64,000 nt of DNA from Bradyrhizobium sp. WD16 (GTDB lineage: Bacteria; Pseudomonadota; Alphaproteobacteria; Rhizobiales; Xanthobacteraceae). The stretch spans positions 2,779,501-2,843,500 of the forward strand of contig NZ_CP028908.1 of the NCBI RefSeq assembly GCF_024181725.1, given 5' to 3'. Below the pieces are notes generated by a model that ran no database searches, was not told where the DNA came from, and was given only the letters and a program-made list of their open reading frames with translations. Shown piece after piece: positions 51,193 to 59,369 of this stretch (positions are counted from its first letter, which is position 1; every line of letters begins with the position of its first letter). The position numbers and the translations under genes were made by a program.

Positions 51193-52581
51193 ATGAGCAC
51201 CCTCGACACCGGCCTGACGCTGATCCGCACGGCGTCGCAGCGCGTCTCCGATGCGAGCGGCTGGATGGGCACGCGTTTCAAGAACGTGATGCCGAAGGGG
51301 CTCTATGCCCGGGCGCTGCTCATCATCATCGTGCCGATGGTGATCCTGCAGTCGGTGGTCGCCTTCGTGTTCATGGAGCGGCACTGGAACACGGTGACGC
51401 GCCACCTCTCGGCGGCCGTGGTACAGGACATCGCGGCGCTGATCGATGTCTACAAGGTCTATCCCCAGGACAAGGATCGCACCCAGCTGCGCCGCATCGC
51501 CCAGGAGCGGCTCGGGCTGGTGGTGGATTTCCTTCCCCTCGGCGATATGCCGCCGCCGGGACCGAAGCCCTTCTTCTCGCTGCTCGACCAGACCCTGTCG
51601 GTGCAGCTCAGCCACCAGATCGGCAAGCCGTTCTGGATCGACACCGTGGGGCGCTCGTCGCTGGTGGAGATCCGCATCAAGCTCGACGACGCGGTGATGC
51701 GGATCTTCGCCCGCCGCAGCGCCGCCTATGCCTCCAATTCGGAGATCTTCATCTTCTGGATGCTCGGCACCTCGTCGATCCTCCTGATCGTCGCGGTGCT
51801 GTTCCTGCGCAACCAGATCAAGCCGATCCTGCGGCTCGCCGATGCCGCCGAAAGCTTCGGCAAGGGCCGCGATCAGCCCGATTTCCGGCCGCGCGGCGCC
51901 CGCGAGGTCCGTCGCGCCGCCCAGGCCTTTTTCGAGATGAAGACCCGCATCGAGCGCAGCATCGAGCAGCGCACGGCGATGCTGGCCGGCGTCTCCCACG
52001 ACCTGCGCACCATCCTGACCCGCTTCAAGCTCGAACTGGCGCTGATCGGCGACAGTCCCGAAGTCGAGGCGATGCGCAAGGACGTCGACGAGATGAATGC
52101 GATGCTCGAGGCCTATCTCGCCTTCGCCCGGGGCGACAGCGGCGAGCAGGCGCAACCGACCGACATGAAGGCGGCGCTCGAGGAACTGCGTTGCGATGCC
52201 GAGCGCCACGGCCACGCCGCCACCGTCGTGTTCCACGGGCAGCCGATGGTCACGGTGAAGCCGGCCGCCTTCAAGCGCTGCCTCGCCAATCTGGTGTCCA
52301 ATGCGGCGCGCTATGCCGACACCATCGCCATCACCGGCCACCGCGATCATCGCTATCTCAGCATCAGCATCGATGACGATGGCCCGGGCATTCCGCCGAC
52401 GATGCGTGAGGAGGTGTTCAAGCCTTTCCTGCGGCTCGATGATGCCCGCAACCAGGACGAGGGCGGCACCGGCCTCGGCCTCGCCATCGCCCGCGACATC
52501 GCCCGCTCCCATGGCGGCGACATCATGCTCGGCGACAGTCCGCTCGGCGGCCTGCGCGCGACGGTGCGGATTCCGGTCTGA
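51193..52581 (+). CDS. Sensor histidine kinase (EnvZ-like)
   Basis: This 462-residue inner-membrane kinase has two transmembrane helices (ALLIIIVPMVILQSVVAFVF and FIFWMLGTSSILLIVAVLFL) flanking a ~120-residue periplasmic domain. A HAMP region and the phosphoacceptor H269 in AGVSHDLRTILTRFK follow, then N-box NLVSNAARYAD, G1 DDDGPGIP and G2 GGTGLGLAIA. The PPGPKPFFSLLDQTL segment in the sensor part recalls EnvZ/PetS-type kinases. It pairs with the regulator just upstream. The signal sensed is unknown. Confidence 0.92.
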   Translation: MSTLDTGLTLIRTASQRVSDASGWMGTRFKNVMPKGLYARALLIIIVPMVILQSVVAFVFMERHWNTVTRHLSAAVVQDIAALIDVYKVYPQDKDRTQLRRIAQERLGLVVDFLPLGDMPPPGPKPFFSLLDQTLSVQLSHQIGKPFWIDTVGRSSLVEIRIKLDDAVMRIFARRSAAYASNSEIFIFWMLGTSSILLIVAVLFLRNQIKPILRLADAAESFGKGRDQPDFRPRGAREVRRAAQAFFEMKTRIERSIEQRTAMLAGVSHDLRTILTRFKLELALIGDSPEVEAMRKDVDEMNAMLEAYLAFARGDSGEQAQPTDMKAALEELRCDAERHGHAATVVFHGQPMVTVKPAAFKRCLANLVSNAARYADTIAITGHRDHRYLSISIDDDGPGIPPTMREEVFKPFLRLDDARNQDEGGTGLGLAIARDIARSHGGDIMLGDSPLGGLRATVRIPV

Positions 52582-52682
52582 CCCGGTATTTCATCGGACA
52601 TGCGCTGCGCTCGGACGGGCCGGCATATCGAATCATGTGCGGCATGCGCGCCGCTATTGGACGAGCGCGACGGGCTTGTATC

Positions 52683-52776
52683 CCGTCATCCTGAGGAGCG
52701 AGCCGTGCCCGAGCAGGCCGAGCGGAAGCAAGGCCGTCGCGAGCGGCTCTTGACGGCGAGCCTCGAAGGGCGACGG
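52683..52776. repeat. Dispersed imperfect palindrome downstream of the kinase gene
   Basis: CCGTCATCCTGAGG at the left and CCTCGAAGGGCGACGG at the right form an imperfect stem. A CCTGAGG...CCTCGAAGG pattern is common in intergenic regions of Bradyrhizobium-type genomes. It lies between convergent genes. Confidence 0.55.
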
Positions 52777-52832
52777 TTCAAAATCCGATCCGAGTTGACT
52801 GCAGAATTGAGTTGCTGTCCTCGGTCTTTCAT

Positions 52833-53663
52833 TCACCCGGCGAGTTCGCGCGAGCGCTTCGTTGCCGCCGCGATCGCCTCGATCATGATCCTCGGCATGG
52901 CGTCGGCAGCCATCAGCACGTTGAGGGCCGCGGCGGTGGTGCCGCCCGGTGAAGTGACGTTCTGGCGCAATACCGCGGCGTCGAGATCGGAACGATGCAG
53001 CAGTTCGCCGGCGCCGGCGACGGTCTCCCGCGCCAGGGTCGCGGCGAGTTGCGGCGGCAGCCCCGCGGCGACACCGGCCTTGGCGAGCTCTTCCGCCAGC
53101 AGGAAGACATAGGCCGGGCCCGAGCCCGACACCGCCGTGACCGCGTCCATCAGCGCTTCGTCATCGACCCATTCGACGCTGCCGGTGGCGCGCAGCAGCG
53201 CGTCGCTGAGCGCGCGCTGGGCGGCGCTCACCTCTCGCGCCGCCACCGCCACCGTCATGCCGCGGCCGATGGCGGCGGGGGTATTGGGCATGGCACGGAC
53301 GACGTCGCCGCCGCAGCCTGCCGCGATCGCCGCGATCGGCTTGCCGGCCATGATCGACACCACCAGCGTCGATGGCCCGACGAAGGCGCGCAGCGCCGCG
53401 CTGGCTTTGGTGAACATCTGCGGCTTGATCGCCAGCACCAGCACCTCGGCGATGGCAGTGTCGCCCGAATTGAGCCGCACGCCGCGGGCGGCGAGGGCAC
53501 GGATGTCCTCGGACGGGGTCGGTTCGATGACGGTCACGACGTTGGGATCGAGGCCGCCCGCCAGCCAGCCGGCGAGCATGGCACCACCCATCTTGCCGGC
53601 GCCGGCCAGCACCAGGGGACCGGAAACACCCGCAAGGGCGGCGGGGGCGGGCGTCGAAGTCAT
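52833..53663 (-). CDS. proC: Pyrroline-5-carboxylate reductase
   Basis: ProC is the final step of proline synthesis. The 276-residue protein has the Rossmann motif LVLAGAGKMGGAMLAGW, VLAIKPQMF, RAMPNTPAAIGRGMT and the family signature SGSGPAYVFLLAEELAKAGVAAGL. The ATG at 53663 is chosen. Part of a minus-strand set with a GNAT protein and a YbjN protein, a conserved order in this group. Confidence 0.95.
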   Translation of the reverse strand: MTSTPAPAALAGVSGPLVLAGAGKMGGAMLAGWLAGGLDPNVVTVIEPTPSEDIRALAARGVRLNSGDTAIAEVLVLAIKPQMFTKASAALRAFVGPSTLVVSIMAGKPIAAIAAGCGGDVVRAMPNTPAAIGRGMTVAVAAREVSAAQRALSDALLRATGSVEWVDDEALMDAVTAVSGSGPAYVFLLAEELAKAGVAAGLPPQLAATLARETVAGAGELLHRSDLDAAVLRQNVTSPGGTTAAALNVLMAADAMPRIMIEAIAAATKRSRELAG

Positions 53664-53741
53664 GACTGAAATCCTGCAAGAGAGCGTTGCGCCGACCCAT
53701 ATCACCCGTGGGGCGCGGCGATGTCCAGCGACGCCGCTGCC

Positions 53742-54182
53742 TCAGACGAGGTCCTTCTTGAAGAAATACCGGCATGCCCCGCGCGGGTGGTCGTCGATAC
53801 GGCCACATTCGGCAAAGCCGTTGCGCCGGTAGAACTCCGGCGCCTGGAAGGCGAAGGTATCAAGCCAGATGCCGCGGCAGCCGCGTGAGCGTGCCAGGTC
53901 CTCGGCGGCGGCGATCAACTTCGTGCCGAGACCCTGTTTGCGCCAGGCCTGCGGCACCACCAGCAGTTCGATGAACAGCCAGTCGTAGGTGATCTTGCCC
54001 CAGATGCCGCCGATGGTCGCCTCGTTGGCGGGGTGCTTGAACAGGATGGCGACGGGCGAAAAGCCTGACGGCCGGCCTGCGGCTGCGTCGTTATAGGCGA
54101 CCAGCGCTTCGACGATGGCGTGACGATCCGCCTCTTGTGCGGTTTCGACGACGACCAGCCGCGGCGGCTGCGGCATCGTCAC
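53742..54182 (-). CDS. GNAT-family N-acetyltransferase
   Basis: This 146-residue acetyltransferase has the acetyl-CoA-binding RKQGLGTKLI (Q/R-x-x-G-x-G/A) and FYRRNGF near the C-terminus. The acceptor is unknown. Its start is 5 bp after the YbjN gene's stop, so they form one transcript. Confidence 0.85.
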   Translation of the reverse strand: MTMPQPPRLVVVETAQEADRHAIVEALVAYNDAAAGRPSGFSPVAILFKHPANEATIGGIWGKITYDWLFIELLVVPQAWRKQGLGTKLIAAAEDLARSRGCRGIWLDTFAFQAPEFYRRNGFAECGRIDDHPRGACRYFFKKDLV

Positions 54183-54186
54183 GGGA

Positions 54187-54687
54187 TCAGGCTTCGCCCG
54201 CGGTGTCGAACAGCGCAGCGCTCATCGCTTCGGACGCCGTCTTGCCGGCCCAGACCACGAACTGAAAGGCGGGGTAATAGCGCTCGCAGGACTGCAGGGC
54301 GGCGGCGAACATCGCCTCGCATTGCGCCTCCGAGGCCACGATGCCGTTCGGCAGCATCAGGGCCTGACGGTACATCACGAGGCCGGAGCTCGTCCACAGG
54401 TCGAAATGGCCGACCCACAACTGCTCGTTGACCGCCGCGATCAGACGCTGCACTTCCGCCTTGCGGCCATCCGGAATCTTCATGTCGAAGGCGCAGGCGA
54501 GGTGCAGCGCCTCGATCTCGCCCATCCAGGTGAAGGAGAGCTCGTAATCGGTCCAGGCTCCCTTCGTCAGAATGGTGACTTCATCGGCGCCGGAGCGCTC
54601 GAAGGTCCAGTCGTTGAAGGCGGCGATCTCCTCGATCACGGTGATCGGGTTGGTCCGGGAATCGATGGAGATGTCCAGTTGGGACAT
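54187..54687 (-). CDS. YbjN-domain protein
   Basis: This 166-residue protein of the YbjN/type III chaperone-like fold (PF10722) shows NPITVIEEIAAFNDWTFER, LSFTWMGEIEALHLACAFDM, NEQLWVGHFDLW and LMYRQALMLPNG-like stretches. YbjN proteins affect stress and motility in enterics, but the mechanism is unknown. The ATG at 54687 is preferred over frame extension to 54816. It is first of the ybjN-GNAT-proC set. Confidence 0.85.
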   Translation of the reverse strand: MSQLDISIDSRTNPITVIEEIAAFNDWTFERSGADEVTILTKGAWTDYELSFTWMGEIEALHLACAFDMKIPDGRKAEVQRLIAAVNEQLWVGHFDLWTSSGLVMYRQALMLPNGIVASEAQCEAMFAAALQSCERYYPAFQFVVWAGKTASEAMSAALFDTAGEA

Positions 54688-55073
54688 GCGAATGAGCCCT
54701 GCCTTGTACCGATGATGCGCAAGCCGAATACAAGACGCCGGGAATTCGCGCGTTGACGTCGCAGTCAGCCGCCGCCTGGGTCGATCCGAGGATCTGGATG
54801 CCGCCCGGCGGGGCAACCTGCGCCGACGAATTGATCAGTGATTTGCGCCGATGGCGCAACCGGAGGTGAATCCCGTCCACAGCGAAAGGGACCACCGTCC
54901 ACAGCTCCGGCATGGAGGAGGCGGTGAGAACGAAACGGAATCGGATTGCGGCGCGCCCGCCCGGAGTTGCGGCGGCCTCGGCGCTTGCGCCGCCGCCGCC
55001 GCTTCTGCATAGTTTTTCATCGAGTTCCGGGACGAGGTCGGTCGATCTGGTCCTTTGCCGGAGTCACCCGCCC
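54688..55073. other. 386-bp divergent spacer between ybjN and ribH2
   Basis: No gene is visible. I looked for an FMN riboswitch, expected before some rhizobial ribH2 genes. GGAGGTGAATCCC at 54871-54883 resembles one fragment of the conserved element, but the remaining conserved blocks are missing. The DNA is Pro/Ala-codon-like and GC-rich near ribH2. Confidence 0.4.
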
Positions 55074-55607
55074 ATGTCTGCGACCCCTCCATCCGACGCT
55101 TCCGCCGCGACGTCGGCTTCGCCGCCGATCCGCTTTGCACGACCGCATCGCATCGCCTTCATCCAGTCGGCCCGTCATCCCGAGCTGGTTGCGGCCTGCC
55201 GTGCGGCCTTCATCGGCGAGGTGGTGGCCAACGGCCTCGCCGCGACGAGCGTCAGCGTGTTCGAAGTGCCCGGCGCCTATGAGATTCCGCTGCACGCCCA
55301 GCTGCTCGCCAAGACGGGCCGCTTCACCGCCATCGTCGCTGCTGCGCTCGTGGTCGACAGTCCGGTGTTTCGCCATGCCTTCATCGCCAGCACGGTGGTC
55401 AACGCGCTGATGCAGGTGCAGCTCCAGACCGAGATCCCGATCTTCTCGGCGGTCCTGACGCCGGAGCAGTTCCACGACCAGGCCTCGCAGTTCGATTACT
55501 TCCGCGAGCATTTTGGCCAGCGCGGCATCGACGTGGCGCAGGCGTGTCTGCGTACGCTCTCGAGCCTCGATTATCTCGGCAATCAGGTGGTGGCGGGAAT
55601 GGAGTGA
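55074..55607 (+). CDS. ribH2: 6,7-dimethyl-8-ribityllumazine synthase, RibH2 type
   Basis: RibH2-type lumazine synthase condenses the two riboflavin precursors. The 177-residue protein matches Brucella/Mesorhizobium RibH2: RIAFIQSARHPELV, VFEVPGAYEIPLHAQLLAKTGR, FTAIVAAALVVD, RHAFIASTVVNALMQVQLQTE and IPIFSAVLTPEQFH. RibH2 enzymes are decameric and can also be antigens or stress-linked second copies. The ATG at 55074 is preceded by GGAGT. No other rib gene is adjacent; ribF is 26 kb away. Confidence 0.9.
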   Translation: MSATPPSDASAATSASPPIRFARPHRIAFIQSARHPELVAACRAAFIGEVVANGLAATSVSVFEVPGAYEIPLHAQLLAKTGRFTAIVAAALVVDSPVFRHAFIASTVVNALMQVQLQTEIPIFSAVLTPEQFHDQASQFDYFREHFGQRGIDVAQACLRTLSSLDYLGNQVVAGME

Positions 55608-55633
55608 AGGGCGGGGCGGCAGCATCCGGCTCA

Positions 55634-55802
55634 CCGTGTATAGCGCGCCGGCGCTGCCCGGGTGACGACGAAGCTCGCGCCGGGCGGCGCCTGGAAGGCC
55701 GCGGCGGGCGCCGGATCGCCGATCCGGTCATGGCCGTAGCCGAGCTTGCCGCGCAGCATCAGCCCGGCCAAGCCGGCGCTCGAGGTCCAGTTGCGGCGGC
55801 GA
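55634..55802 (-). pseudogene. Autotransporter beta-barrel remnant
   Basis: A minus-strand frame reads NWTSSAGLAGLMLRGKLGYGHD, then AAFQAPPGASFVV, and ends ARYTR. The pieces LRGKLGYGHD, FQ-PGASFVV and a short C-terminal tail are typical of the C-terminal barrel domain of autotransporters (usually ATFQALPGASFVVNGA). Only about 55 residues remain, with no upstream passenger or start. Within the 626-bp ribH2-AraC spacer this is the only recognisable content; 55803-56233 holds nothing I can name. Confidence 0.5.
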
Positions 55803-56233
55803 TCGAAGCATGGGGGCCGAATGTCGCTTGTCATTACGTTCGTTCCACTACGCTGCGCGAGCCGACATAGATGGCCGAGGGCTATCGTGTTGATGTTGTT
55901 CGCGGTGCTTCGCTTCCAATATTCGCGAACACGCCCGCCGAAACGAAATGCGAATGTTGCAAGCGGAGCAATAGCAGGCCGCCGGGCGGCCCGATGTGCC
56001 CAGCGTCTCAGCGGGCTCATCTCAGGCGGGCTGGTGCAAGGAAGGCACAGTGAGGTGCCTGGTCTTGAGGTGCGACCGGCACCTCACGTCGCCAAGTCAT
56101 CCCGACGCCGCTTGCCGGGGGATGGTCCGATGGCTACAAATCGGAGATCAACCTCGGCTTGCAGCTCGCCGCCGCGGGAATCCGGTCCGCTAAGGCTTCG
56201 CCTTATCGCGGGTGATGCCGACGAGGCCTGGTT

Positions 56234-57259
56234 GTGAGCGATGGAGCGGCGAGAGAGGGCGGCAATCGCGGCGCGGAGGCGTTGAAGGCGTTTCGCGAGG
56301 CGACGGTCGATATCTGCGATGTTATCCCGCTCACCGCTGAAGACGATTTCGAAATCTCATCGGATCTCTCGGCGGTGGCGATCGCCGCCGGCAGTGCTTT
56401 GCTCGTCGACACGGTCGCGACGGGACTGCGCTACGACCGGACCGCTGGGCATATCGCCCGCGGCGGCCTCGATCATTATCAGGTCACCCTGTGCATCGAC
56501 GGCGAGATGGAGTTCAGCTCCGGGCGGCGCGCGCTGACCCTGCGGCCGGGAGATATCGGCCTCATCGACATGGCGCAGCCCAACCACACCACATTGATCG
56601 AGGGACCCGGCCGCCGGTCCCGGCTTCGGGCGGCGATCCTGCCACGTGCCGTTCTCGCGCCGCGGCTGGCACACCCGGATTCCGCGACAGCGACGCTGCT
56701 GTCGCGCGGCGACGCGCCGCCGTCGCGGCTTGCGGATGCCCACGCTGCATTGTGGCAGCGTTCCGCCGGTGAGGATGCCGCCGCCCGGGTCGAGGCCGTC
56801 GCCGATCTCGTCACCCGCGCAGTGGGAAGCGCCGCGCAGACCGATGGCACGGTGGAGCGGAGCGATCGCCAGCTCTTTCTCGCCATGATCAAGCGCTATG
56901 TCGATGCCCATCTCGACACCGAGACGCTTGGCGCCGACGATCTCTGCCGCCGCTTCGGCCTATCGCGGGCGAGCCTTTACCGGATGTTCGTCCCTGAAGG
57001 CGGCCTCGCCAGCTATGTGCAGGAGCAGCGGCTCAATCTCGCGATGCGGCGACTGATTGCACCGCAGGCGCGCGACATCCGGCTGATCGACCTGGCGGTC
57101 GATCTGCAGTTCAGTAGCGACTCCACGTTCGTACGGGCTTTCCGCAGAAAGTTCGGCTTGACGCCCGGAGAACTCCGGGAGCGGTCGCAAGCGTGGTGGC
57201 GCGCCGGAGGCCCGCCGCTGCCGCCAAACGATATCCTGCACACGCTCGCCAAGCGCTGA
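56234..57259 (+). CDS. AraC-family transcriptional regulator
   Basis: This 341-residue protein has an N-terminal AraC-binding-like domain (DHYQVTLCIDGEMEF, RPGDIGLIDMAQPNHTTL) and a C-terminal double helix-turn-helix (LGADDLCRRFGLSRASLYRMF and IRLIDLAVDLQFSSDSTFVR, FRRKFGLTPGELR). A GTG start at 56234 is used. The effector and targets are unknown; no catabolic genes are adjacent. Its 3' end is followed by the inverted copy of the double-hairpin element, whose T-rich spacer could end its transcript. Confidence 0.88.
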   Translation: MSDGAAREGGNRGAEALKAFREATVDICDVIPLTAEDDFEISSDLSAVAIAAGSALLVDTVATGLRYDRTAGHIARGGLDHYQVTLCIDGEMEFSSGRRALTLRPGDIGLIDMAQPNHTTLIEGPGRRSRLRAAILPRAVLAPRLAHPDSATATLLSRGDAPPSRLADAHAALWQRSAGEDAAARVEAVADLVTRAVGSAAQTDGTVERSDRQLFLAMIKRYVDAHLDTETLGADDLCRRFGLSRASLYRMFVPEGGLASYVQEQRLNLAMRRLIAPQARDIRLIDLAVDLQFSSDSTFVRAFRRKFGLTPGELRERSQAWWRAGGPPLPPNDILHTLAKR

Positions 57260-57293
57260 GTTTGCTGTCGGCGAAGTCGCGGGAAGGACGCGC

Positions 57294-57460
57294 CTAGCGT
57301 GGCGTCTCGCAATTGCCTACCGCCTTTGCGGCCAGTCTCTCGTAGGCAATTGCGAGACATAAGCCACACTAGCTTTTTGATTTTGCTAGTGTCCCGATGT
57401 CTCCGAATGACCGTGCGAGCATGAGGCAAATGGAGCGGTAATTCGGAGACGGGACACTAG
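57294..57460 (-). repeat. 167-bp double-hairpin element, inverted copy after prs
   Basis: This is the reverse-complement copy of 84-250 with the same length. Hairpin A lies at 57294-57372 (perfect 17-bp inner stem 57304-57320 with 57342-57358) and hairpin B at 57386-57460, with the 13-nt spacer between CTAG motifs. By my count the paired arms differ from copy 1 at two of 104 positions, the loops at nine of 43. The right-end CTAG contains the TAG stop codon of prs. Read on the plus strand, hairpin A is followed by CTAGCTTTTTGATTTTG, a T-rich stretch like a terminator. Confidence 0.95.
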
Positions 57461-58410
57461 TCGAACAGGCTGGAGACCGATTCCTCGGCCGCGGTGCGGC
57501 CGATGGCGTCGCCGATCAGGCTGGCGATCGAGACCACGCGGATGTTGTGCGCGACGCGCACCGCCTCGGTCGGCTGGATCGAATCGGTGATCACCAGCTC
57601 CTTGAGCTTGGAGGAGGCGACGCGCGCGGTGGCGCCGCCCGACAGCACGCCATGGGTGATGTAGGCGTAGACTTCCTTGGCGCCGTTGGCGAGCAACGCG
57701 TCGGCGGCATTCACCAGCGTGCCGCCGGAATCGACGATGTCGTCGATCAGGATGCAGGTATAGCCCTCGACGTCGCCGATGACATTCATCACTTCGGATT
57801 CGCCGGCGCGCTCGCGCCGCTTGTCGATGATGGCGAGCGGGGCGTTGATGCGCTTGGCGAGACCGCGGGCGCGGACCACGCCGCCGACGTCCGGCGACAC
57901 CACCATGATGTTGCTGAGATCGAAGCGCTCCTTGATGTCGCGCACCATCACCGGCGAAGCGTAGAGATTGTCGGTGGGGATGTCGAAGAAGCCCTGGATC
58001 TGACCGGCATGCAGGTCGAGCGTCATGACGCGATCGGCGCCGGCGTGGGTGATCAGGTTGGCGACCAGCTTGGCGGAGATCGGCGTGCGCGGGCCGGCTT
58101 TGCGGTCCTGGCGGGCATAGCCGAAATAGGGGATCACCGCGGTGATGCGGCGCGCCGAGGCGCGTCGCAGCGCGTCGGTGATGATCAGGAGCTCCATCAG
58201 GTGGTCGTTGGCCGGATAGGAGGTCGACTGGATCACGAAGACGTCGGTACCGCGGACGTTCTCCTGGATCTCGACGAAGACTTCCATGTCGGCGAAACGC
58301 CGGACGATGGCCTTGGTGAGCGGCAGCCCGAGCCAGGCCGCGATGGCCTCGGCGAGCGCGGGATTGGAGTTGCCCGCCACGAGCTTGATGGCGCCGTTTT
58401 TCGCCGACAT
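57457..58410 (-). CDS. prs: Ribose-phosphate pyrophosphokinase (PRPP synthetase)
   Basis: Prs makes phosphoribosyl pyrophosphate from ribose 5-phosphate and ATP. The 317-residue protein shows [51 protein letters not shown] and the PRPP loop [17 protein letters not shown]. The ATG at 58410 is chosen over frame extension to 58452. Its TAG stop is part of the CTAG that ends the neighbouring repeat element. Confidence 0.96.
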   Translation of the reverse strand: MSAKNGAIKLVAGNSNPALAEAIAAWLGLPLTKAIVRRFADMEVFVEIQENVRGTDVFVIQSTSYPANDHLMELLIITDALRRASARRITAVIPYFGYARQDRKAGPRTPISAKLVANLITHAGADRVMTLDLHAGQIQGFFDIPTDNLYASPVMVRDIKERFDLSNIMVVSPDVGGVVRARGLAKRINAPLAIIDKRRERAGESEVMNVIGDVEGYTCILIDDIVDSGGTLVNAADALLANGAKEVYAYITHGVLSGGATARVASSKLKELVITDSIQPTEAVRVAHNIRVVSIASLIGDAIGRTAAEESVSSLFD

Positions 58411-58602
58411 CGACGCTTCTCCTCGTGTCATGGTGGCGACCGATTTCAACATTCAAAAGGCTCGCAGGGATGGCGGCTTCGCTGGCCCGGCCGGTGCCGA
58501 GCGAGCGAGGAGATAGCAAGGAGGCCGTCCGGCTGGCAATACGCGGAACCGGTTTTTCCTACGCAAATGCAAGCGCGTGCATGGCAGCTCGGCGCTGCGA
58601 GG

Positions 58603-59244
58603 TTAATGCGCGCTGAAGGCGAGGGCACCGCCGTTCGCGGTGGCGTCGCCGCCGTCCCCCACCGCGAGGCTGGCGATTGCCGGCCCGCCACTGGCCGGCA
58701 ACGACGGCTCCTCGGGCGGCGCGGTTCCATTGACGAGGCCGGACAGGGAAATCAGCCCGGACTGGGCAATCCGGCGCAGCAGCTGATCGTCGGCGGCGGC
58801 CCAGGCGTCGCGCCCGGCTTTGCCGGCAGGCTCTTCGCCGGTCAGCCGCAGCGCCCGCTGCTGGTTGCTGTCATAGACGTCCCAGACCCATGCGATGACG
58901 GTCTTGCCGCCACGGAGCTGGGCCGAGAGATAGCCGCGGATGCGGTATCCGGGGGCGGCATTGCGCGAGACCACGCTGACATTGCGGGCCTGGGATTCGC
59001 TGTCGATGACGCGCACGAAACGCTCGAAGACCTGCGGCGGCGGTCCGTCGATGGATTCGAAGGCGATGGTCTGGGCGTTCGAGGCGGACACCGTGGAGAC
59101 CGAGGCCATCGCCGCCATGGGGCCCGATGCCCCATCGGTTGAGGCCTGCGGTCCGGCGCAGCCGGCGGCGAGACTCGCGAGGGCCGTCAGGATCAGCAGC
59201 CGGATTCCCAGCCGCTGGCCAACCGGTGCGATCTGCCCAACCAT
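58603..59244 (-). CDS. Hypothetical lipoprotein
   Basis: This 213-residue protein has a lipobox: a hydrophobic signal (LLILTALASLAAGCAG), with lipidated Cys near residue 29. The mature core (FERFVRVIDSESQARNVSVVSR, GYRIRGYLSAQLRGGKTVIAWVWDVYD, QQRALRLTGEE) resembles conserved lipoproteins of this group that lie by prs; function unknown. The ATG at 59244 is preferred, the frame running on to 59376. It diverges from a LysR gene. Confidence 0.7.
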   Translation of the reverse strand: MVGQIAPVGQRLGIRLLILTALASLAAGCAGPQASTDGASGPMAAMASVSTVSASNAQTIAFESIDGPPPQVFERFVRVIDSESQARNVSVVSRNAAPGYRIRGYLSAQLRGGKTVIAWVWDVYDSNQQRALRLTGEEPAGKAGRDAWAAADDQLLRRIAQSGLISLSGLVNGTAPPEEPSLPASGGPAIASLAVGDGGDATANGGALAFSAH

Positions 59245-59314
59245 GCGTAATGCCTCAAGTCCAATCCCAAGCCGCCCATGAAGACGGCCGGGAGCAGCGA
59301 TATCTTTAAAATCC

Positions 59315-59363
59315 GTTAACGTCCAGCCGGGCAGCACCGGCATCCCACAGTGGCTGTTAACGT
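59315..59363. promoter_or_regulatory. Two direct GTTAACGT motifs in a divergent promoter
   Basis: GTTAACGT occurs at 59315-59322 and 59356-59363, 41 bp apart (about four helical turns), between the lipoprotein and LysR-type regulator genes. GTTAAC is palindromic, so each could be a half-site for a dimeric regulator, possibly the LysR protein itself. No experiment supports this. Confidence 0.4.
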
Positions 59364-59369
59364 GGCCGC

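Noticed and set aside
54868-54900. Possible FMN riboswitch upstream of ribH2
   Set aside because: One fragment (GGAGGTGAATCCC) looks like part of the RFN consensus but the remaining conserved helices and the second GGTGAAA-type block are missing.
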